The notes under the pieces were generated by a model. It searched no databases and was not told the DNA's origin. It saw only the letters and a list, made by a program, of their open reading frames with translations. From contig LUJN01000012.1 in NCBI GenBank assembly GCA_001689445.1, positions 1 to 64,000 of the forward strand: 64,000 nucleotides of DNA, in the 5' to 3' direction. The position numbers and the translations under genes were made by a program. This document shows positions 59,105 to 64,000 of this stretch, one piece after another. This stretch comes from Bacteroidales bacterium M3. GTDB taxonomy: Bacteria > Bacteroidota > Bacteroidia > Bacteroidales > Muribaculaceae. Each line of letters opens with the position of its first letter. Within the stretch, counting starts at the first letter, position 1.

Positions 59105-59341
59105 TTAATTGTTTTCAGAGGGAGATGGGAACCACTGCCCGACCTTTGTGCATTTGGCCAAGAAGACCGTCAGCGATACGAGGGCACGCTTGATAAGGCT
59201 TGCAGACCCACTGGGGTAAGGAGGGGGAATTTGCCCGGCTCTCGACATTGCCACGCGGGCAATAATGCCTGTGCAATGCCTTGTCATGCGGTTGAGGCGG
59301 TAGGTGACAATGCCGTCGTCATATGTCGCTATCGATTTCAT
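59105..59341 (-). CDS. small hypothetical early protein, 78 residues
   Basis: MKSIATYDDGIVTYRLNRMT onward, basic with a hydrophobic patch (LIKRALVSLTVFLAKC). ATGA-coupled to the 132-residue gene. No recognised domain. Confidence 0.5.
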   Translation of the reverse strand: MKSIATYDDGIVTYRLNRMTRHCTGIIARVAMSRAGQIPPPYPSGSASLIKRALVSLTVFLAKCTKVGQWFPSPSENN

Positions 59342-59736
59342 GCGTTGGAGGCTTTATTGCAGAACTCCTCCCACTCGTTTGCAATCTCCTCGACCGTGGG
59401 CCTCGTTTTCCCGACAGGCGACACGGTGCATGTCGAGGTGGAGGATGGAGCCTGCGAGGGATTCTCACGTAGCGTCTGCGATTTCCTCCTTAGCCACGCC
59501 AACAGTTTCGTCAAGATTCCCTTTGACTTTATCTGAGACTTCGTTACATGGGTCAATAGAATACATTGGGTTGGTAGATAGGTGGCGTAGCACATAATGT
59601 CCCTATTGAGACCTTTGGAGACGGCATATCGGCAAGGCTCACATGTCCCTGGCACATACAGGGCACATTCCCTATAATATGGCGACTTGGCTGCATGTTT
59701 TGCCCAAAAGGGGCGGATGATGGAAATCTTCTTCAT
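59338..59736 (-). CDS. hypothetical Cys-containing early protein
   Basis: A 132-residue basic protein. The start is set at 59736 (MKKISIIRPFWAKH), 11 bp after the Cro-like gene. An N-terminal Cys cluster (YRECALYVPGTCEPCRY) could hold a metal. A Ser/Thr-rich linker (NPSQAPSSTSTCTVS) precedes a C-terminal helix (TVEEIANEWEEFCNKA). Function unknown. Confidence 0.55.
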   Translation of the reverse strand: MKKISIIRPFWAKHAAKSPYYRECALYVPGTCEPCRYAVSKGLNRDIMCYATYLPTQCILLTHVTKSQIKSKGILTKLLAWLRRKSQTLRENPSQAPSSTSTCTVSPVGKTRPTVEEIANEWEEFCNKASNA

Positions 59737-59747
59737 AGCCGGGGGTA

Positions 59748-59978
59748 TTAGGGAATTGCGGGGAACAGCTCCGCGGCGGTGGTGTTGAAGTGGCTGGCGA
59801 GGACTTCCTGCGTCAGGGCGTCGGGGACACTGGAGCATGTCTCGGTGTCGGACAGCCACCGGCGCACGGTAGGCTCGGTCTTGTGGGTGACACGGCATAT
59901 CTCCTTGATGAAGGCCACCGACGGCGTGTCGGGCTTCGGCTCTTCCTTGACCTTGGCATAAATCTCCTTGAATGTCAT
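59748..59978 (-). CDS. Cro-like HTH regulator
   Basis: A 76-residue protein that is mostly one HTH domain: helices VAFIKEICRVTHKTEPTVRR (about 21-40) then WLSDTE and a C-terminal dimerisation-like helix (ALTQEVLASHFNTTAAELF). First gene of the early minus-strand operon, divergent from the membrane-protein gene across an operator-rich region. Position and size fit a Cro-type early regulator opposing the S24 repressor. Confidence 0.6.
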   Translation of the reverse strand: MTFKEIYAKVKEEPKPDTPSVAFIKEICRVTHKTEPTVRRWLSDTETCSSVPDALTQEVLASHFNTTAAELFPAIP

Positions 59979-60008
59979 ATTTTAATTTGAATGTTAATAT
60001 CTATTTAT

Positions 60009-60095
60009 TATATTTGCGATAGTGTTTTACTATCACGATGCAAAGATACGAACTATATTTGTATAAGCAACAACCCATACAAATAAATTTCGTAT
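60009..60095. promoter_or_regulatory. divergent early/lysogenic promoter and operators
   Basis: -7 boxes: TATATTTG at 60009-60016 and 60054-60061 (+), and TATCTTTG at 60048-60041 (-). Operators: GATAG / CTATC at 60018-60034, and a long imperfect palindrome with arms ATACGAA (60046-60052) and TATTTGTAT (60056-60064) mirrored by ATACAAATA (60077-60085) and TTCGTAT (60089-60095). The same words recur before the repressor gene. Confidence 0.65.
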
Positions 60096-60121
60096 ATTAA
60101 CAATAATTAGATTATCTTCGC

Positions 60122-60694
60122 ATGAGCAGACGTTTTGGAATATGTATAGCTATATGGATGGCAGTACTGACTATCATCGCTTTAGCAGCGTTATGCCGTT
60201 CTTTCCATACAGAGGAACCACTCACAATGGACTATATGGGTTTATTGGTCGGGATTTTAGCTGCACTATGCACTATTTTAATAGGATGGCAAATATACAC
60301 CTTGGTAGATCTAAAAAGAGTGGATGAAAAATTCAAGGACATGGAGGACAACCAACAAACTGAAATTTTACGAACAAGTTTACAAATATACGAATCAGTC
60401 TCAGCCTTGACCATCCAAATAGCATGTGGAGCGACAAAGGATGAATTATTTCCTCAGTCCGTAATGTTCGAACTATTGGCCATTGTAACATGTAGCAAAT
60501 TAGGAGATTTCAAGGAATGTCAAGCCAAGATAGAAATATTAGTCCAAAATAACCCCCATTCTCTTAGCATCACAGAATATGAACGGGAATTGTACCTAAA
60601 AGCGTTGTCAGAGATGGTTGGCATCCCGCAGATACAAAATTATCCGTCTCTTATCTCTTGGGTTGCAACTTTGAAAGCAAAGCCAGGCGATTGA
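60122..60694 (+). CDS. prophage membrane protein, possible exclusion factor
   Basis: A 190-residue protein with two N-terminal transmembrane helices (about 8-26 and 38-60), a short charged stalk (KRVDEKFKDMEDNQQ) and a cytoplasmic helical domain (about 80-190). It is the first rightward gene from the divergent promoter and so probably expressed in the lysogen. Superinfection exclusion is a reasonable guess but unsupported by a motif. Confidence 0.6.
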   Translation: MSRRFGICIAIWMAVLTIIALAALCRSFHTEEPLTMDYMGLLVGILAALCTILIGWQIYTLVDLKRVDEKFKDMEDNQQTEILRTSLQIYESVSALTIQIACGATKDELFPQSVMFELLAIVTCSKLGDFKECQAKIEILVQNNPHSLSITEYERELYLKALSEMVGIPQIQNYPSLISWVATLKAKPGD

Positions 60695-60782
60695 TGAGTT
60701 TGAGATTTTCCTCGCCAAATCTAATCAACCACTTGGCATAGCTCTTTTTCTTATTGTCAAAATATGCCTCTGCACCATCCAT
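60651..60782 (-). CDS. doubtful small ORF, 43 residues
   Basis: MDGAEAYFDNKKKSYAKWL onward reads like a helical basic peptide. It runs antisense over the last 44 bp of the membrane-protein gene and fills most of the gap before the repressor. No ribosome-binding site or promoter is evident. Confidence 0.25.
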   Translation of the reverse strand: MDGAEAYFDNKKKSYAKWLIRFGEENLKLINRLALLSKLQPKR

Positions 60783-60844
60783 AATTAGATAATGAGCCTG
60801 ACACCGCAGATTAGTTGGACATACCGCCGTTCGGTGTAACGACA

Positions 60845-60871
60845 ATACAAATATACAAATTATATTCGTAT
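60845..60871. promoter_or_regulatory. putative repressor operator at its own start
   Basis: ATACAAATA (60845-60853), an overlapping ATACAAAT (60853-60860) and TTCGTAT (60865-60871, overlapping the ATG) repeat the operator words found at 60046-60095. Suggests that the repressor binds both its own start and the early promoter. Confidence 0.5.
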
Positions 60872-61646
60872 GAAAAATAGAAAATTTCGTCTTGAGAAAG
60901 CATTTGAACACCTCCGATATATAGGGGAAGTTCAAACAAAAAAATCATTTGCCCAAATTCTTGGGGTCAATTACAGCAATTTATCAAGTGCATTTAATGG
61001 CGAAGAACGGTATCTGACAGATAATTTGTTCCAACGGATATCTGATAAATTCCCCATTTTTAATTTTAACTGGTTCATAACGGAGGAGGGTGAGATGCTA
61101 AACAATGACGATTCAGAATCAAAGAATGGGGAATCAAGGGATGCCGAGTTGGTTGAAGTCGAGGAAGTGAATACAACTCCCACAAAACAAGAAAAGGAAT
61201 TCCGCTCATACTTCAAGAAAGACAAGGTAGTGATGGTTCCGCTCTATAATATGGACTCGGTAGGAGGTTTTGATTCAGAGAACCAAGTATTGCCATCGGA
61301 AGAAGAATATGTCGAGGAGTACGTGCCTTTCTTAAACGCATTTCCCGATGACTTTGCATGCCATGCGAGCGGAGATTCAATGTTACCGCGTATTCCATCA
61401 GGCTCCATCCTCTTACTGCGATGCGTGCCGGACTGGAGAGAATATTTTGGCTTAGGCCACGTCTATGTCCTCCTCCTTAGAGACGGACGCCGTATAACCA
61501 AACGCATAACACGATCGGAAGTAGACCCGCAAAAATATGTCCTATGCGAATCATACAATCCCGACTATCCCTCGGAAGAATTGCCCCGTAGCATGATTTT
61601 GAGGGTATGGAAAGTGGTCGACATGCTAATTCACGAGGGTTTCTAA
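60870..61646 (+). CDS. S24-type phage repressor (CI/LexA-like)
   Basis: A 258-residue repressor. The N-terminal HTH is about residues 20-60 (KKSFAQILGVNYSNLSSAFN). An acidic linker (80-110) follows, then a C-terminal S24 peptidase domain with nucleophile Ser-170 in HASGDSMLPRIPSG and general-base Lys-211 in GRRITKRITR. A VGGF site near 131-134 may be the self-cleavage region. RecA-stimulated cleavage would induce the prophage under DNA damage. The start overlaps an operator-like sequence, implying autoregulation. Confidence 0.88.
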   Translation: MKNRKFRLEKAFEHLRYIGEVQTKKSFAQILGVNYSNLSSAFNGEERYLTDNLFQRISDKFPIFNFNWFITEEGEMLNNDDSESKNGESRDAELVEVEEVNTTPTKQEKEFRSYFKKDKVVMVPLYNMDSVGGFDSENQVLPSEEEYVEEYVPFLNAFPDDFACHASGDSMLPRIPSGSILLLRCVPDWREYFGLGHVYVLLLRDGRRITKRITRSEVDPQKYVLCESYNPDYPSEELPRSMILRVWKVVDMLIHEGF

Positions 61647-61665
61647 TCATCAAGAATAATATAAT

Positions 61666-62070
61666 ATGAGAACATTACTTATCACCTTACTCGTCAACAT
61701 TGCAATGGCAGTAAATGCCCAAAATTTTGAATGGATTCAACTCGCTACCGATCAAAAGCAAGATTGTGTTGCGTATATATACGAAGATATCATCCATCCG
61801 ATGGACAACAATGGCAATTTTAGAGTATGGATAAAATTGGAATATGGACAAAACGCAACGAATATAAGAGCTGGATTTCCAAATGCCACCTATTCCCTAG
61901 ATTTATACGAATTTAGGCCTAACCTTAGTGAATATCGTGTAATGGAAAATTTTTTCTATAACAAGCATAAGGAACTAATTGGCCGTGTCCCTTATGAAGC
62001 GAGATGGGAATATGTTGTACCTGGTTCTCTAATGGATATTATGGCAAGATGGATAAAAAAGAACAATTAA
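61666..62070 (+). CDS. secreted protein, surface-adhesin-E-like
   Basis: A 134-residue exported protein with a clear signal peptide (MRTLLITLLVNIAMAVNAQ, cut after Ala-18 or Gln-19). The mature part is beta-rich with VWIKLEYG, YSLDLYEFRPN and a terminal WEYVVPGSLMDIMARWI, the order seen in the small surface-adhesin E family. It follows the repressor by 19 bp, so it is likely expressed from the prophage in the lysogen. AT-rich like the genes around it. Confidence 0.6.
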   Translation: MRTLLITLLVNIAMAVNAQNFEWIQLATDQKQDCVAYIYEDIIHPMDNNGNFRVWIKLEYGQNATNIRAGFPNATYSLDLYEFRPNLSEYRVMENFFYNKHKELIGRVPYEARWEYVVPGSLMDIMARWIKKNN

Positions 62071-62161
62071 CGAATCCAATAAAATCCCACGAAATATGGA
62101 AAAGAACCAGACCTCTGCATGAACAACTTCAAACTATGAATTAATAAACCGCGATGCAACA

Positions 62162-62701
62162 ATGAGGAATATCCTATTATCCATTATCGGCCTATTGGCA
62201 CTGTGCGCCTCGTGCGCTGGCAGTGACAGTATTGGACAGTATGTATACGTCGATTATTTTGCCGTTATCCACATAGACCGCAAGTGCGCATCCAAGGTGA
62301 TTGAAAATCCAAAGACCAAGGAGGAACGCATGGCTAACATGGAGGGAGTGTCTTTCATCGATACCTGCAATCTCATATCCACGACAAAGGCTGACTACGA
62401 GTACACTTTTTGCCCACGGTGTATCAACGATGGAACATACCGTCACCTCTCATCAATAATGGAGCAAAATGAAAAGCTAAATCACGAAGCCGAAAAACTT
62501 TGGAAGCAAATCGACAAGGCAAGGAGATGGTTATACGGCAAGCTGTACCAAACATATGACCTACCCGGTTATGATGACTTCGTAGAGGATATGGCCGATA
62601 ATCAAAAGCGTAAAAGGATCTATGACGTAGCTCTCGAAGAGGGGCTTGATGTGGGTTCTACCTTTGAGGAGTTTTCAGAGACACTCGGCTTCAAACAATA
62701 A
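62162..62701 (+). CDS. lipoprotein with Cys motif and YD-repeat C-terminus
   Basis: A 179-residue lipoprotein (lipobox ending LCASC, lipidated Cys-18). The middle has a metal-binding-like pattern, AVIHIDRKCASKV ... YTFCPRCINDG. The C-terminal part (about 124-177) repeats a unit seen twice at the N-terminus of the giant virion protein: LYQTYDLPGYDDFVEDMAD then KRIYDVALEEGLDVGS. It follows the adhesin-like gene in the lysogeny-end cargo. Confidence 0.65.
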   Translation: MRNILLSIIGLLALCASCAGSDSIGQYVYVDYFAVIHIDRKCASKVIENPKTKEERMANMEGVSFIDTCNLISTTKADYEYTFCPRCINDGTYRHLSSIMEQNEKLNHEAEKLWKQIDKARRWLYGKLYQTYDLPGYDDFVEDMADNQKRKRIYDVALEEGLDVGSTFEEFSETLGFKQ

Positions 62702-62714
62702 TCCAAAATCACAA

Positions 62715-62972
62715 ATGAAAATGAAAACTTTACGACATCTACGGCTATTGACATTGACAGCGGCGTTGCTGCTGAGCCTCACGCCGATGGACGGCGGCAT
62801 GGAGGCGACCGAGGCTGACACCACAGTGTGGATATGCGGCGGCCCGAAATCAAAGCGATACCACTCCACCAAGAACTGCCCGGGGCTGAACCGTTGCAGC
62901 AAGACACCCCGCGCCGTCTCCCTCTCCAACGCCCGCGCAAGCGGCTACACCCCCTGCCGCAAGTGCTACTGA
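62715..62972 (+). CDS. small secreted Cys/His protein
   Basis: An 85-residue protein. The start is set at 62715 (MKMKTLRHLRLLTLTAALLL); the longer frame overlaps the lipoprotein gene. Signal peptide about 1-25. The mature part has YHSTKNCPGLNRCSKTPRAV and GYTPCRKCY, a pattern like the small metal-binding motif in secreted nucleases and in the preceding lipoprotein. GC-rich compared with its AT-rich neighbours, suggesting a different origin. Confidence 0.65.
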   Translation: MKMKTLRHLRLLTLTAALLLSLTPMDGGMEATEADTTVWICGGPKSKRYHSTKNCPGLNRCSKTPRAVSLSNARASGYTPCRKCY

Positions 62973-63020
62973 CACCCTTACGTTTAGGTATAAAAATGAC
63001 ACTAAATTAAAAATCGGATT

Positions 63021-64000
63021 ATGGAGTTCAAAATCATTTTATTTATTATTATAATGGCATTAATAATGAGTGTCCATTATATAAAAACACGCCCATTATC
63101 AATAAAATGGTTAATCCGTAAACAAAACCTTTTGGAACATTGGAAAACCTTGCTCATCGATTTATTTAGCTTAGTCGGAGCCGCCATAACCATACTCTCA
63201 ATATATGTAAGCGACCGCAAAGATTGGGGACAAATGAAGTGGAGTGACATTATTGTTTTTGGAATCGTCATTTTTATTTTAATAATTTGGGGAAGAAAAA
63301 GTTGGGAAACACTTGAGTCCAAGACGTTAGAATTAAATAAAGATTTATTTTTCAAGTACATTGCAGAGGAAGTAAAAAAAGCATCTGCAACTATCGAATG
63401 TATTGCAGGGGATGCATCTTGGCTGAGAGACCAAAGGGACACATACAAATACATATCAGAGCATAAGCCTGAGGTAAAGATAAACATATATTATTCGACC
63501 GAGGCACATAAACGCTATATGAAACTTATACGAGAATATGCCCAATGGGGCATTAATATGATTCCATACCCGTTTAAGTTTGAAACTGAATACCTGAAAG
63601 GTGTACTGATAGATTCCGATGAGAATGCAAAATTCTATTCAATTAAAAAAGAAGAAAATGGATGCATTTCTACAACAAAATTCAACGCAGGATGCTATGA
63701 ATACTGTTTAGCTGTGGCATTTATCAAAAATATAGATGCAGCAATTAAAAACAAGAAAAAGAATAAAGTTATCATAGGAATCGCAGGGTTGAATAACATT
63801 GGCAAAACATCTCTGTGCAGAAAAATTAGGCAACAATATAAAGAACAGGTTGTCCTAATCGATGATACGTTTATAAACACAGAGAATGAGACGTCATTTG
63901 AAGTTGCTCTATTTTGTCTTACAAATCAGATTCTCGAGTATCTGAACTCCACAAAAAGGCAAACAGATAAAGATAAGCCATCCATAATCCTCTTTGACAG
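63021..64000 (+). CDS. membrane-anchored P-loop protein (incomplete at window end)
   Basis: Open from 63021 to the window end (326 complete codons). Residues 1-20 and about 47-62 and 78-95 are hydrophobic helices. A cytoplasmic region (about 105-235) of unknown type follows, containing TIECIAGDASWLRDQRD and KINIYYSTEAHK. Then a P-loop NTPase with Walker A GLNNIGKTS (256-264) and Walker B-like PSIILFD at the last codons. The P-loop region recalls nucleotide-kinase or STAND-like ATPases. Strongly AT-rich. Membrane sensor plus ATPase is common in defence proteins; the C-terminus is not visible. Confidence 0.65.
   Translation, partial: MEFKIILFIIIMALIMSVHYIKTRPLSIKWLIRKQNLLEHWKTLLIDLFSLVGAAITILSIYVSDRKDWGQMKWSDIIVFGIVIFILIIWGRKSWETLESKTLELNKDLFFKYIAEEVKKASATIECIAGDASWLRDQRDTYKYISEHKPEVKINIYYSTEAHKRYMKLIREYAQWGINMIPYPFKFETEYLKGVLIDSDENAKFYSIKKEENGCISTTKFNAGCYEYCLAVAFIKNIDAAIKNKKKNKVIIGIAGLNNIGKTSLCRKIRQQYKEQVVLIDDTFINTENETSFEVALFCLTNQILEYLNSTKRQTDKDKPSIILFD

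Noticed and set aside
59099..59536. Plus-strand ORF of 145 codons
   Set aside because: It lies antisense to two ATGA-coupled minus-strand genes and has no promoter or ribosome-binding site.
1..64000. CRISPR array or diversity-generating retroelement
   Set aside because: No regularly spaced direct repeats with unique spacers, no cas genes, no reverse transcriptase and no template/variable repeat pair next to the fibre were seen.
1..64000. Insertion sequences or transposases
   Set aside because: No transposase-like ORF or terminal inverted repeat pair with target duplication was found; the only recombinase is the tyrosine integrase.

Overview
The window comes from a Bacteroidales chromosome, most like Muribaculaceae or a related gut lineage. 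This is inferred from the type IX secretion plug protein, TTTG / TAnnTTTG promoters, weak Shine-Dalgarno use and a Bacteroidetes-type tyrosine integrase. Positions 1-4.1 kb are host DNA: an aldose-1-epimerase-like gene, then DUF3109, T9SS plug, C_GCAxxG_C_C and ung on the minus strand, and tRNA-Arg(CCG) with its own promoter and terminator. Nearly everything from 4.2 kb to the end reads as one temperate, podovirus-like prophage. Its integrase lies 225 bp downstream of the tRNA and its repressor lies at about 61 kb. The right attachment site is not visible, so the element continues beyond the window.

The prophage is laid out in blocks. (1) At 4.3-5.8 kb are the integrase and a small basic protein. 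(2) At 5.9-23.7 kb (+) are two small internal-virion-type proteins, a 4,718-residue polyvalent giant and the portal. The giant carries inorganic-pyrophosphatase-like, ADP-ribosyltransferase-like, three zinc-peptidase-like, three BECR-nuclease-like and LPD38-like segments. (3) At 23.7-27.4 kb (-) is the packaging operon: a candidate small terminase, a rhomboid-like intramembrane protease, the large terminase and two small proteins. (4) At 27.4-42.5 kb (+) are scaffold, major capsid, connector candidates, a 2,504-residue receptor-binding fibre with a CotH-kinase-like domain, a fibre-assembly-type protein, a holin / GH108 endolysin / unimolecular-spanin lysis cassette, and three tandem related proteins of unknown role separated by hairpin repeats.

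(5) At 42.7-60 kb (-) is the early region. A P22 gp10-like tail hub protein closes it. Upstream lie small accessory genes (ASCH, DUF551), an orphan m5C methyltransferase, a Lin1244/Lin1753-type replication protein, a DUF1064 nuclease, a Tad1/Acb2-like candidate anti-defence protein, a PD-(D/E)XK nuclease fused to an FtsK/HerA ATPase, RecT, two irregular tRNA-like genes, an excisionase-type HTH protein and a Cro-like regulator. Many early genes overlap by ATGA, which fixed several starts.

(6) At 60-64 kb (+) is the lysogeny end. It has an operator-rich divergent promoter, a membrane protein, an S24-type repressor, and then AT-rich cargo: a secreted protein, a lipoprotein whose C-terminus repeats a motif found at the N-terminus of the giant virion protein, a secreted Cys/His protein, and an incomplete membrane-anchored P-loop protein cut by the window end.

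All family names are assigned from sequence patterns recalled from memory; no database search was run.
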